DNA of 41,871 bases from Alcanivorax sp. UBA4485. GTDB lineage: Bacteria; Pseudomonadota; Gammaproteobacteria; Pseudomonadales; Alcanivoracaceae. The stretch lies in NCBI GenBank assembly GCA_002389055.1, contig DGNT01000064.1:1-41871 (forward strand), written 5' to 3'. The notes under the pieces were generated by a model. It was not told where the DNA came from, did no database searches, and was given only the letters and a program-made list of their open reading frames with translations. Below are positions 15,600 through 24,221 of the stretch, piece by piece (positions within the stretch are counted from its first letter, which is position 1; the number at the start of each line of letters is the position of its first letter). Made by a program: the position numbers and the translations under genes.

Positions 15600-16587
15600 G
15601 CTCACCCACACCACACGGGCCGCCGTTCTGTTGCTGGCTCTGGATGAAGACAGCGCCGCCGAGGTGTTCAAGCATCTGTCCGCCCGCGAAGTGCAGGAGA
15701 TCAGCCAGGAGATGGCGTCGCTGGGCAATGTGTCCCACGACCAGATGCGCCAGGTGCTGGACGATTTCTATGACGAGTCGGAACAGTTCGCCGCCCTGAA
15801 TCTGTATTCCAGCGACCACATCCGTTCAGTGCTGACCAAGGCGTTGGGCAATGAGCGCGCCTCCAGCCTGCTCGAGGACATCCTGGAGCAGAACGGCGCC
15901 AATTCCGGCATCGACGCGCTCAACCTGATGGAAGCCAACATGGTTTCCGAGATGATCCGCGACGAACACCCGCAGATCATCGCCACCATCCTGGTGCACC
16001 TGGAACGGCGCCAGGCCGCCGACGTGCTGGAATACTTCGACGACAAGCTGCGCAACGACGTGGTGCTGCGCATCGCGACCTTCAGTGGCGTGCAACCCGC
16101 CGCCCTGCAGGAGCTCACCGAAGTGCTGGGCGGCATGCTCGACGGCCAGAACCTCAAGCGCAGCAAGATGGGCGGCGCCCGCACCGCCGCCGAGATTCTC
16201 AACCTGATGAACTCCAGCGCCGAGGAAACCGTGATCGAAACGGTGCGCGCGCACAGCGAGGATCTGGCGCAGAAGATCATCGACGAAATGTTCCTGTTCG
16301 AGAATCTGCTCGACGTGGACGACCGCGGCATCCAGCTGCTGCTCAAAGAGATCAACACCAACGCCCTGATGGTGGCGCTGAAAGGCTCCGACGAAAAACT
16401 CAAAGAGAAATTCCTGCGCAACATGTCCACCCGCGCCGCCACCCTGCTGCGCGAGGACATGGAAGCCAGCGGCCCGATCCGGGTATCGCAGGTGGAGAGC
16501 GAACAGAAGGCCATTCTGCAGGTGGTGCGCCGCCTGGCGGACAACGGCGAAATCGTCTTGAGCGGCGGGGACGACGCCTATGTCTAG
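15592..16587 (+). CDS. fliG: Flagellar motor switch protein FliG
   Basis: 331-residue FliG, the rotor protein that meets the stator. The N-terminal domain (TTRAAVLLLALDEDSAAEVFKHL), the middle domain with the EHPQ motif (RDEHPQIIATILVHL) and the C-terminal torque domain with DDRGIQLLLKEINTNAL and the charged ALKGSDEKLKEKFLRNMS helix are all present. Length is standard. It overlaps the fliF end by 8 bp and fliH by 8 bp. Confidence 0.97.
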   Translation: MTELTHTTRAAVLLLALDEDSAAEVFKHLSAREVQEISQEMASLGNVSHDQMRQVLDDFYDESEQFAALNLYSSDHIRSVLTKALGNERASSLLEDILEQNGANSGIDALNLMEANMVSEMIRDEHPQIIATILVHLERRQAADVLEYFDDKLRNDVVLRIATFSGVQPAALQELTEVLGGMLDGQNLKRSKMGGARTAAEILNLMNSSAEETVIETVRAHSEDLAQKIIDEMFLFENLLDVDDRGIQLLLKEINTNALMVALKGSDEKLKEKFLRNMSTRAATLLREDMEASGPIRVSQVESEQKAILQVVRRLADNGEIVLSGGDDAYV

Positions 16588-17305
16588 CGCCCACTCAAGC
16601 TGGCGCCGCTGGCGGATGGGCGAACTGGACGGCGCCCGCGACCCGCGCGCCAACCGCCCCGCCAACGTCGATGCGGAACAGCGCAAGGCGTTCCAGCATC
16701 AGGCCGAGCTGCAGGCGTTGCGCGATAAAGCCCGTGAGGAAGCCCGCCGTGAAGGCCACCGGGAAGGCTTCGAGGCAGGCCGCCAGGAAGGCCACGCCCA
16801 GGGGCTGGAAGAAGGCCGCCGCGCCGGCGAGCACGAAACCGCCCGCCAGCGCCAGGACGCCCTGGCGCCACTGGCCGAGCTGGTGGACCAGTTCCGTCTG
16901 GCGCTGGCCGACCTGGACCACGCCATTGCCGAGGATCTGGTGGATCTGGCCCTGGCCACCGGCCGCCAACTGGCCGGCGATGCCCTGCGCGAACAGCCCG
17001 ACGAGATTCTCAACCTGGTGCGCACCCTGATCCATGAAGAACCCGCGCTCAACGGCAAGACCCGCCTGTGGCTGCACCCCGACGACCTGGCCCTGGTGGA
17101 GCAGGAACTGCACGCGGAATTCCAGGCCGCCGGCTGGAAGCTGCACCCGGACGACCAGCTCAGCCGTGGCGGCTGCCGGGTGACCAGCCCCAGCGGCGAG
17201 CTCGACGCCACGCTGGAAAGCCGCTGGGAAAACCTGGCGGCGCGGGTGCGCCGGCGCAGCCGCCGGCCGCAAGCCGCCGGGAACGACGGCGGGGAGCAAC
17301 CATGA
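16580..17305 (+). CDS. fliH: Flagellar export apparatus regulator FliH
   Basis: 241-residue FliH, the stator-like peripheral stalk that binds the FliI ATPase. The middle has the typical glycine-spaced helix (GHREGFEAGRQEGHAQGLEEGRRAGE, split over residues 52-77) with GxxxG-type spacing, followed by a globular C-terminal domain (about 110-225) resembling the ATP synthase delta/b subunits. An Arg-rich tail ends the protein. It overlaps fliG and, by ATGA, fliI. Confidence 0.92.
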   Translation: MSSAHSSWRRWRMGELDGARDPRANRPANVDAEQRKAFQHQAELQALRDKAREEARREGHREGFEAGRQEGHAQGLEEGRRAGEHETARQRQDALAPLAELVDQFRLALADLDHAIAEDLVDLALATGRQLAGDALREQPDEILNLVRTLIHEEPALNGKTRLWLHPDDLALVEQELHAEFQAAGWKLHPDDQLSRGGCRVTSPSGELDATLESRWENLAARVRRRSRRPQAAGNDGGEQP

Positions 17306-18687
17306 ACAGCGCCGACAACCTCCATCAGGCGCAGTGGCGTCGCACGCTGCACAGCGTCACCCGGCGCGTGGCCACCGCGCCCCACTACCAGGCCAGCGGC
17401 CGGGTGGTGCGCGCCACCGGGCTTGTGTTGGAGGCGGTGGGCCTGCGCACGCCGCTGGGCAGCGCCTGCCGCATCGAGATCACGGCGCCGGGCAGCGCCC
17501 GCCCGGACTTCGCCGAAGCGGAAGTGGTGGGCTTCTCCGGGGACAAGCTGTTTCTGATGCCGCTGGCGGAAATCAGCGGCCTGGTGCCGGGCGCCCGGGT
17601 GTTCCCGCTGGGCGACGGCGACGACACCGGCGCCCGCCGGTTTCCGCTCGGCGACGCCCTGCTGGGCCGGGTGGTGGACGGCAACGGCCGCCCCCTGGAC
17701 GGCGGCGCGCCCCTGGACGACGTGCCACACGGCACCCTGGCCTCGCCCCCCATGAACCCGCTGGCGCGGGCGCCCATCGACACCCAGATCGACGTCGGCA
17801 TCCGCGCCATCAATACCCTGCTGAGCATTGGCCGTGGCCAACGCATGGGGCTGTTCGCCGGCTCCGGCGTGGGTAAATCCGTGCTGCTGGGCATGATGGC
17901 CCGCTACACCGGCGCCGACGTGATCGTGGTGGGGCTGATCGGCGAGCGCGGCCGGGAAGTGAAGGATTTCATCGATAACATTCTCGGCGAGGAAGGCCGT
18001 CGCCGCTCGGTGGTGGTGGCGGCGCCAGCGGACACCTCGCCGCTGCAGCGGCTGCAGGGCGCGGCCTACGCCACCCGGGTGGCGGAGCATTTCCGCGACG
18101 CCGGCCTCAGCGTGCTGCTGATCATGGATTCGCTGACCCGCTACGCCATGGCGCAACGGGAGATCGCCCTGGCGATCGGCGAACCGCCGGCCACCAAGGG
18201 CTACCCGCCGTCGGTGTTCGCCAAACTGCCGGGGCTGGTGGAGCGGGCCGGCAACGGCGAAACCGGCGGCGGCTCGATCACCGCCTTCTACACCGTGCTC
18301 ACCGAGGGCGACGACCAGCAGGACCCGATCGCCGATTCCGCCCGCGCCATCCTCGACGGCCATGTGGTGTTGTCGCGCGCCCTGGCGGAATCCGGCCACT
18401 ACCCGGCGATCGACATCGAAGCCTCGATCAGCCGCGCCATGACCGCCATTGTCGGCGGCGGGCAGCAACAGCGCGCCCAGCAGTTCAAGCATTTGTTCTC
18501 ACGCTACCAGCGCAACCGCGACTTGATCAGCGTGGGCGCCTACAGCCCCGGCCATGATCCGTCGCTGGATCAGGCGGTGGAGCTGTACCCGTCGATTGAA
18601 CAGTTTTTGCAGCAGGGTATCGGCGAGCGCGCCGATATCGATGATTCGCAACAGGCACTGGGTGCCTTGCTTGGAGGTGTGCCATGA
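17302..18687 (+). CDS. fliI: Flagellar export ATPase FliI
   Basis: 461-residue FliI, the hexameric ATPase of the flagellar type III export apparatus. The Walker A loop FAGSGVGKS sits near residues 186-194, Walker B LLIMDSLTRYA near 275, and the GERGREVKDFI motif between them. The C-terminus ends as in family members. The start is the ATG at 17302, which overlaps the fliH stop (ATGA); the frame is open further upstream only as an antisense-like extension inside fliH. Confidence 0.96.
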   Translation: MNSADNLHQAQWRRTLHSVTRRVATAPHYQASGRVVRATGLVLEAVGLRTPLGSACRIEITAPGSARPDFAEAEVVGFSGDKLFLMPLAEISGLVPGARVFPLGDGDDTGARRFPLGDALLGRVVDGNGRPLDGGAPLDDVPHGTLASPPMNPLARAPIDTQIDVGIRAINTLLSIGRGQRMGLFAGSGVGKSVLLGMMARYTGADVIVVGLIGERGREVKDFIDNILGEEGRRRSVVVAAPADTSPLQRLQGAAYATRVAEHFRDAGLSVLLIMDSLTRYAMAQREIALAIGEPPATKGYPPSVFAKLPGLVERAGNGETGGGSITAFYTVLTEGDDQQDPIADSARAILDGHVVLSRALAESGHYPAIDIEASISRAMTAIVGGGQQQRAQQFKHLFSRYQRNRDLISVGAYSPGHDPSLDQAVELYPSIEQFLQQGIGERADIDDSQQALGALLGGVP

Positions 18688-19133
18688 ACGCGTCCAACCC
18701 GCTGGACACATTAATCGAGCAAAGCCGTAAAGCCCGCGACCAGGCCGGTCGCAGCCTCGCCGACGACCGCCGTGGCCAGGCACAGAGCGCGGCGCAACTG
18801 GACGCCCTGCGGCGCTATCGGCAGGAGTACTGCCGGCGCCTGCAGGACGCCATGGGCCGGGGCATCGACGCCGCCACCCTGGCCAACTACCGGCGCTTTA
18901 TCCGCTCCCTGGACGACGCCATCGACGCCGCCCTGCGGGCGCTGGATCAGCAACAGGAAAAAGTCGCCGCCAGCCAGCAGCACTGGAAACAACGGCAACG
19001 GCAACTGTCGTCCTACGACACCCTGGCCTCGCGCCGCGCCGAACAGGCGCGCCAGCAGGAACAGCGCCGCGAACGGCGCGACAACGACGAACAGACCAAC
19101 AACGCGATGGCCCGCCGCGCGCGCCGGGACTGA
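18684..19133 (+). CDS. fliJ: Flagellar export chaperone FliJ
   Basis: 149-residue, almost entirely coiled-coil protein, rich in Gln, Arg and Ala, placed between fliI and fliK with an ATGA overlap to fliI. FliJ is the central stalk of the FliI ring and recycles export chaperones. Sequence conservation is low in the family, so the call depends on position, length and coiled-coil character (for example DALRRYRQEYCRRLQDAMG and SRRAEQARQQEQRRERR). Confidence 0.88.
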   Translation: MNASNPLDTLIEQSRKARDQAGRSLADDRRGQAQSAAQLDALRRYRQEYCRRLQDAMGRGIDAATLANYRRFIRSLDDAIDAALRALDQQQEKVAASQQHWKQRQRQLSSYDTLASRRAEQARQQEQRRERRDNDEQTNNAMARRARRD

Positions 19134-19146
19134 CGGGAGGATACCC

Positions 19147-20361
19147 ATGGATATCACTGCTCTGCTTAGCCAGAACCTCGCCAAGACCGGCCCCGCCGGG
19201 CAACCGGCGGCGGCGGACGGCGACGCCTTCGCCGGCTCCCTGCGGAACGCGGCGGCGAAACTGTTGGCCGCGTCGGACCACAACGGCGCAACGGACCAAA
19301 CCACCCTGGCGCTGCTCGACGCGGGCGGCGACCGCCAGATCAACGGCGAAGCCAGCGACGCCCTGCGCCATGCGCTGGAAACACTGGCCGGCAGCCAGCT
19401 GAAAACCGGTGCCGAAGCCGAAGCCCAAGAGAGTGACGCCCTGGCCGACCTGGACGCCTCGCTGGCGGACCACGGCCTCAGCGGCGGGGACACCGATAAG
19501 AGCAGCGCGGAGAGCGCCGTGCCAATCGGCGCCGATAATCCCCTGGTCGGTGGTTTGGCCGTGGCCGCGCCGCTGACCGCGGCCGGCTCGACGAACGCGG
19601 CGCAGGACCTGCCGGTGATGCGCGCGCCGGACGCGCTCACTCGGGTAGCGACCCAGTCTGGCGGCCCTGCTGACGGCATCACCGCCCATACTCTGACCCC
19701 GGCACTGGCCACCATCGGCGAGGCCAAGCCCGCCCTGCCCGCCTGGGCGGCCGATGCCCAGGCGCTGAACGGCACCCTGGACCGGTCACGGCTGGAAACG
19801 CGCCTGGGCGCTAACCAGGAAGGCGGCGCGCAAAACGCCGGCGTGCTGGGCGCCACCGGCGCGGCCACCGGCCAAACCGGAGCGGCCGGTGGCACCGCCA
19901 GCCCCGCCACCGCGTTCACGTTGCAGGCACCGGTGGCCAGCGCCCCCTGGCAGCAGCAACTGGGCCAGCAGATGGTGGGCCTGGCGCAGCGCGGCGACCA
20001 GCAGATGGAATTGCACCTTAATCCCCGTGAGCTGGGGCCGTTGTCGGTGAGCCTGAAGCTCGACGACCAGGGCGCCCAGGCGCATTTCTTCTCCAGCCAT
20101 TCCACGGTGCGCGGCGCGGTGGAACAGGCGATCCCGCAACTGCGGGAAGCGCTGGCCGAACAGGGCATCGCCCTGGGCGAAGCGATGGTCGGCGAGCACC
20201 GCCAGGGGTTCGCCGGTAACGGCGACGGCCAACCCGGCGAGCAGGGCCGCTCAGCGGGCGGCGGCGGCCTGGCCGGTGAGTCCGTCGGCGGCGTCGAGGA
20301 AAGCGTGCCGGTGAACCGCATCATCGGCGGTGACACCGGCGGCGTGGATCTATACGCCTAG
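19147..20361 (+). CDS. fliK: Flagellar hook-length control protein FliK
   Basis: 404-residue FliK, the exported ruler that sets hook length and switches FlhB specificity. The N-terminal and central parts are low-complexity Ala/Gly/Asp-rich; the C-terminal domain (about 265-355) has QQMELHLNPRELGPLSVSLKL, VRGAVEQAIPQLREALAEQGI and a Gly-rich tail. The ATG at 19147 follows GGGAGG. Its TAG stop codon is shared with the first base of a MITE-like insertion; the sequence beyond the insertion implies the original stop was TAA, so the protein end was not changed. Last gene of fliFGHIJK. Confidence 0.93.
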   Translation: MDITALLSQNLAKTGPAGQPAAADGDAFAGSLRNAAAKLLAASDHNGATDQTTLALLDAGGDRQINGEASDALRHALETLAGSQLKTGAEAEAQESDALADLDASLADHGLSGGDTDKSSAESAVPIGADNPLVGGLAVAAPLTAAGSTNAAQDLPVMRAPDALTRVATQSGGPADGITAHTLTPALATIGEAKPALPAWAADAQALNGTLDRSRLETRLGANQEGGAQNAGVLGATGAATGQTGAAGGTASPATAFTLQAPVASAPWQQQLGQQMVGLAQRGDQQMELHLNPRELGPLSVSLKLDDQGAQAHFFSSHSTVRGAVEQAIPQLREALAEQGIALGEAMVGEHRQGFAGNGDGQPGEQGRSAGGGGLAGESVGGVEESVPVNRIIGGDTGGVDLYA

Positions 20362-20628
20362 GGCCTGTTCACACTACTTGCATCGCGCCTGTTGCGGCTA
20401 AAAAGCCACCAATCAAGGCGAGAGGAGAGAAGTTTGGTAATTCCAAATGAACGACGAGCAACGCAGAGTGGTGGCTTTTTAGCCGCAACCCGAAGGGCTG
20501 GAGCCCTTTTTGCCCCCAGCGTCGTTGTCGGTCGCTTATTTGGAATGACCAAACGGCGCTCCCTCCGCCTAGCTGGAAGCAAAAAGGGCATCCAGCAGGC
20601 GCGATGCAAGTAGTGTGAACAGGCCCTA
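20359..20628. mobile_element. MITE-like element inserted in the fliK stop codon
   Basis: The ends are perfect 33-bp inverted repeats (20359-20391 and 20596-20628) beginning TA-GGGCCTGTTCACACTAC. The TA at each tip fits a TA target duplication. Inside is a 20-bp perfect inverted repeat (20392-20411 with 20469-20488) and two further diverged, inverted copies of a segment around TTTGGTAATTCCAAAT (left) and ATTTGGAATGACCAAA (right). No transposase is encoded, so it would be moved in trans. Small size, long terminal repeats and an apparent TA duplication suggest a MITE of the IS630/Tc1 type; IS5-type elements with a short TNA-like duplication are an alternative. Confidence 0.85.
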
Positions 20629-20639
20629 ACGCCAAAGAT

Positions 20640-20661
20640 AGGCCCTTTAGCGGGGCCTTTT
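20640..20661 (+). terminator. Probable terminator of the fliF-fliK operon
   Basis: AGGCCC and GGGCCT form a short GC stem around a seven-base loop, followed by TTTT. It lies just after the MITE and 80 bp before fliL, where the fliFGHIJK transcript would be expected to end. The stem is short, so read-through into fliL is possible. The rest of the gap to 20740 shows nothing else firm except a small GC hairpin at 20662-20674. Confidence 0.55.
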
Positions 20662-20740
20662 CCGGCCATGCCGGCAGCCGCGCCGTCGGCATACTGCACC
20701 TTGAAACGGCAACCCTTATTCAGGATGGAAGGCACAACCC

Positions 20741-21223
20741 ATGGCGGATTCCCCGAAACGGTCGAGCACACTTGGATGGTTGATCGCCTTGATGGCGGTC
20801 CTGCTCGTCGCGCTGGTGGCCATCAATATGTACTTGTTGCTGTCCGATGACGGCGACGACGACAACGACGGCGAACAACCGGTGGAACAGGTGGAAGCCC
20901 CCCGGCCGGTGATCTACATCAAAATTGATCCGTTCACCGTCAATCTGCAGGGCGATCTGTGCGGTCAGCGTCTGTTGTACGTGGGCCTGTCCCTGCAGGT
21001 CGCCGACAGCGAGACCGAAAGCTACGTACGCGAGCATATGCCGCAGCTGCGCAGTCGGTTGCTAATGCTGCTGTCCGGGCAGAGCTCGCAAAGCGTGGCC
21101 ACCCAGGACGGCAAGGAGCAGCTCAAGGCCAAGATACTGGCGTTGTTCCAGGAGTCGGCCGGGGACCAGCAACCCGAACTGCAAGTGGATGATGTGCTCT
21201 TCACCGAGTTCATCGTGCAATAA
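20741..21223 (+). CDS. fliL: Flagellar basal body protein FliL
   Basis: 160-residue FliL, an inner-membrane protein that surrounds the stator and affects torque and load response. One membrane helix (about 12-33), an acidic periplasmic linker (DDGDDDNDGE), then the conserved domain with VIYIKIDPFTVNL, LLYVGLSLQV and the C-terminal VDDVLFTEFIVQ. AGGATGGAAGG upstream gives a good ribosome binding site. First gene of fliLMNOPQR; separated from fliK by the MITE and a terminator-like hairpin, so it probably has its own start, which I could not identify. Confidence 0.95.
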   Translation: MADSPKRSSTLGWLIALMAVLLVALVAINMYLLLSDDGDDDNDGEQPVEQVEAPRPVIYIKIDPFTVNLQGDLCGQRLLYVGLSLQVADSETESYVREHMPQLRSRLLMLLSGQSSQSVATQDGKEQLKAKILALFQESAGDQQPELQVDDVLFTEFIVQ

Positions 21224-21238
21224 ACCGGGTGGACGCCA

Positions 21239-22249
21239 ATGGCACAAGACGATCTGCTATCCCAGGAAGAAATCGATGCGCTGCTCAACGGGCCCGGCGG
21301 TGACGACGAGTCGCCGGCCAGCAAAGAGCCGCGCATGCGGCCCTATGACCCGGCGTCCCAGCATCGGGTTATTCGCGAGCGCCTGCACAGCCTGGACATT
21401 ATCAACGAACGTTTCGCGCGCCATTTCCGGGTCAGCCTGTTCAACCTGATCCGGCGCAGCGCGGACATCACCGTGGACTCAGTGCGTTACCAGAGCTTCA
21501 AGGATTTCGCCCGCAATCTGCCGGTGCCCACCAACCTCAACCTGATCGCCATGAAGCCGCTGCGCGGCACCGGGCTGGTGGTGTTCCCGCCCAGCCTGGT
21601 GTTCATGGTGGTGGACAACCTGTTCGGTGGTGACGGCCGCTTCGTCACCAAGTCCGAGGGGCGCGAATTCACCAACACCGAGCAGCGCATTATTCAGCGC
21701 CTGCTCAAGCTTGCCATCGACGCCTACCAGGACGCCTGGAAGTCGGTGTACTCCCTGGAAATCAGCTATCTGCGTTCCGAGATCCAGGCCAAATTCGCCA
21801 ACATCACCAACTCGCCCAACGAGATCATCGTTAACACCACCTTCCATCTGGAAGTGGGCAACCTGGCCAGCGACTTCCAGGTGTGCATGCCCTATTCGAT
21901 GATCGAGCCGCTGCGCGAGCAGCTCAATAACCCGATAGCCGATGGCCGTGACGCCGGCGACCAGGCGTTCAGCCATCGCATGGCGGGGGAAATCCGCCGC
22001 TCGGAGGTGGAGCTGGTGGCCGAATTCGTCAATCTGCCCAGCCGCATCTCCCAGGTAATGAGCCTCAAGCAGGGCGATGTGCTGCCCATCGAGCTACCCG
22101 ACACCGTCACCGCGCGGGTGGACGGCGTGCCGGTACTGGAATGCGATTACGGCAGCCGCGACGAACAACGGGCGCTGCGCGTACAGCGCGTCATCGACCA
22201 CGCCAACGCCCATGCGGCGTCGGTACCGAGGAAGCCGAGCAATGACTGA
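21239..22249 (+). CDS. fliM: Flagellar motor switch protein FliM
   Basis: 336-residue FliM, the C-ring subunit that binds phosphorylated CheY. The CheY-binding peptide DDLLSQEEIDALL is at the extreme N-terminus, followed by the middle CheC-like domain (about 45-230; FKDFARNLPVPTNLNL, GTGLVVFPPSLVFMVVDNLFGG) and the C-terminal SpoA domain. Length and motifs are standard. It overlaps fliN by 8 bp. Confidence 0.97.
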   Translation: MAQDDLLSQEEIDALLNGPGGDDESPASKEPRMRPYDPASQHRVIRERLHSLDIINERFARHFRVSLFNLIRRSADITVDSVRYQSFKDFARNLPVPTNLNLIAMKPLRGTGLVVFPPSLVFMVVDNLFGGDGRFVTKSEGREFTNTEQRIIQRLLKLAIDAYQDAWKSVYSLEISYLRSEIQAKFANITNSPNEIIVNTTFHLEVGNLASDFQVCMPYSMIEPLREQLNNPIADGRDAGDQAFSHRMAGEIRRSEVELVAEFVNLPSRISQVMSLKQGDVLPIELPDTVTARVDGVPVLECDYGSRDEQRALRVQRVIDHANAHAASVPRKPSND

Positions 22250-22739
22250 TCCCAACAAACCCGATCAAAACGCCAGCGACGACGACTGGGAAAAGGCCAT
22301 GGCCGAACAACAAAGCGACGACGCCGGCGGTGGCGACGACGCCGACCCCTGGGCCGAAGCCCTGGCCGAACAGGAGGCCGCGGAAGGCGAACCGGACACC
22401 ACCGCGGCGGCCGGCGGCAATGCCGGCGACCAGGTGTTCAAGCCGTTCGACGCCGGCAGCGGTGGTGGCGGCGACGCCCGCGACCTGGAAATGATCATGG
22501 ACATCCCGGTCAAGCTGAGCGTGGAACTGGGGCGCACCCGCATCACCATCAAGCAACTGCTGGAACTGGCGCAGGGCTCGGTGGTGGAGCTGGACGGCCT
22601 GGCCGGCGAGCCCATGGATATTCTGATCAACGGCTATCTGATCGCCCAGGGCGAAGTGGTGGTGGTGGAAGACAAATACGGCATCCGTATCACCGAGATC
22701 ATCACCCCCTCCGAGCGGGTCCAGAAGCTTAACCGATGA
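22242..22739 (+). CDS. fliN: Flagellar motor switch protein FliN
   Basis: 165-residue FliN. The C-terminal SpoA domain is classic: MDIPVKLSVELGRTRITIKQLLEL, GSVVELDGLAGEPMDILING, GEVVVVEDKYGIRITEII (each within the last 85 residues). The N-terminal half is a long acidic, Gly/Asp-rich extension, which is common in high-GC proteobacteria. The ATG at 22242 overlaps the fliM end; upstream in-frame codons lie inside fliM and are not favoured. Confidence 0.96.
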   Translation: MTDPNKPDQNASDDDWEKAMAEQQSDDAGGGDDADPWAEALAEQEAAEGEPDTTAAAGGNAGDQVFKPFDAGSGGGGDARDLEMIMDIPVKLSVELGRTRITIKQLLELAQGSVVELDGLAGEPMDILINGYLIAQGEVVVVEDKYGIRITEIITPSERVQKLNR

Positions 22740-23176
22740 GCACGGAGACCCAGGCAAAAGCCGGTATCGAAGCCGTGCAAGCGGGCGGCGACGCCATGCT
22801 GGGCATGGCCGCGTTCGGCAAGACCGCCCTGGTGCTGGCCGTGATGGTCGGCCTGATCGTGCTGTGCGGCTGGCTGCTCAAGCGCTTCGGGCCCGGCCAG
22901 CTGGGTGGCGCCGGTCAAACCCTGAACGTGGTCGCCAGCCGCGCCGTGGGCGCCAAGGAACGGGTGGTGGTGGTCGAGCTGGAAGACACCTGGCTGGTGC
23001 TCGGCGTCGGTGGCGGCCAGGTCACCAAGCTGCATGAACGGCCGGCGCCGCAACGGAGCGCGGACACCAAGACGGCACCCGTCCACCAGGGGGTCAACCC
23101 GCAAGACAGCTTCGCGCGCCGTTTCGCCCAGGCGCTCAAGAACAACGTGCGTGGCGGCCCGGAGAAGCCGCAATGA
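22736..23176 (+). CDS. fliO: Flagellar export scaffold protein FliO
   Basis: 146 residues with a short periplasmic N-terminus, one membrane helix (about 29-48; TALVLAVMVGLIVLCGWLL) and a cytoplasmic domain with LNVVASRAVGAKERVVVVEL and LVLGVGGGQVTKLH, the FliO signatures. FliO assists assembly of the FliP-FliR core. ATGA overlaps link it to fliN and fliP. Confidence 0.93.
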   Translation: MSTETQAKAGIEAVQAGGDAMLGMAAFGKTALVLAVMVGLIVLCGWLLKRFGPGQLGGAGQTLNVVASRAVGAKERVVVVELEDTWLVLGVGGGQVTKLHERPAPQRSADTKTAPVHQGVNPQDSFARRFAQALKNNVRGGPEKPQ

Positions 23177-23946
23177 GGTGGGCCCTGCCGGCCGGCGCCA
23201 CGCGCCGCGCCCTGCCCTGGTTGCTGCTGGCGCTTATTGTCGCCTTGCCCGATCTGGCCTGGGGCCAGGCGACGATCCCGGGCATCACCAGCGAACCCAC
23301 CGCCGGCGGCGGCCAGCAGTGGTCGATCAAACTGCAGACCCTGCTGCTGCTCAGCAGCCTGGCGTTCCTGCCCGCCGTGCTGCTGATGATGACCTGCTTC
23401 ACCCGCATCATCATCGTGCTCAGCCTGCTGCGCACCGCCATGGGCACGCAATCGGCGCCGCCCAACCAGGTGCTGCTGGGCCTGACGCTGTTTCTTACTT
23501 TCTTCGTCATGTCGCCGGTGTTCAACAAGGTCTACGACCAGGCCTGGGTGCCGCTGGAGCAGGAACAGATCGAATTCCCCGAGTTCGTGGAGCGCGGCGC
23601 CCAGCCTTTCCGGGAGTTCATGCTGGCGCAAACCCGCGAGCCCGACATCGCCCTGTTCGCCCGGCTCGCCGAGGTGGGCCCCATGGCGGGGCCGGAGGAT
23701 CTCCCCTTCCGGGTGCTGCTGCCGGCGTTCGTGACCAGCGAACTGAAGACCGCGTTTCAGATCGGTTTCACCATTTTCATTCCGTTTTTGATCATTGACC
23801 TGGTCGTCGCCAGCGTGCTGATGGCACTGGGCATGATGATGGTGCCGCCGGCGACCATCTCGCTGCCGTTCAAACTGATGCTGTTCGTACTCGTTGACGG
23901 CTGGCAGCTGATTATCGGATCCCTGGCGGAGAGCTTTTTCGTATGA
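23173..23946 (+). CDS. fliP: Flagellar export gate protein FliP
   Basis: 257-residue FliP, pore-forming part of the FliPQR export gate. A cleavable signal peptide (about 1-34, ending AWGQA) precedes the membrane core: LQTLLLLSSLAFLPAVLLMM, TCFTRIIIVLSLLRTAMGT and TIFIPFLIIDLVVASVLMALGMMM. Length and motifs are fully standard. Confidence 0.97.
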   Translation: MRWALPAGATRRALPWLLLALIVALPDLAWGQATIPGITSEPTAGGGQQWSIKLQTLLLLSSLAFLPAVLLMMTCFTRIIIVLSLLRTAMGTQSAPPNQVLLGLTLFLTFFVMSPVFNKVYDQAWVPLEQEQIEFPEFVERGAQPFREFMLAQTREPDIALFARLAEVGPMAGPEDLPFRVLLPAFVTSELKTAFQIGFTIFIPFLIIDLVVASVLMALGMMMVPPATISLPFKLMLFVLVDGWQLIIGSLAESFFV

Positions 23947-24212
23947 CACCCGAAACGGTTATGTCGATTGCCTACCAGGCGATGATGGTCACCCTCTACC
24001 TGGGCGCGCCGTTGCTGATCACCGCGCTGCTGATCGGCCTGCTGGTGAGCCTGTTCCAGGCCGCCACCCAGATTAACGAGATGACGCTGTCGTTTATTCC
24101 CAAAATTCTCGGCGTGTTCGCGGTGCTGATCATCGCCGGCCCCTGGCTGCTTTCCCTGATTATTGATTTCACCCGCACCCTGTTCCAGAACATTCCGTTC
24201 CTGGTCTCCTGA
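23943..24212 (+). CDS. fliQ: Flagellar export gate protein FliQ
   Basis: 89-residue FliQ with two membrane helices (about 17-37 and 55-75) and the conserved LLVSLFQAATQINEMTLSFIPK between them. It overlaps the fliP stop by 4 bp and precedes fliR by 9 bp. Confidence 0.97.
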   Translation: MTPETVMSIAYQAMMVTLYLGAPLLITALLIGLLVSLFQAATQINEMTLSFIPKILGVFAVLIIAGPWLLSLIIDFTRTLFQNIPFLVS

Positions 24213-24221
24213 GCCCACGCC

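Noticed and set aside
20392..20613. Short open frames inside the MITE
   Set aside because: They arise from inverted repeats and do not resemble a transposase.
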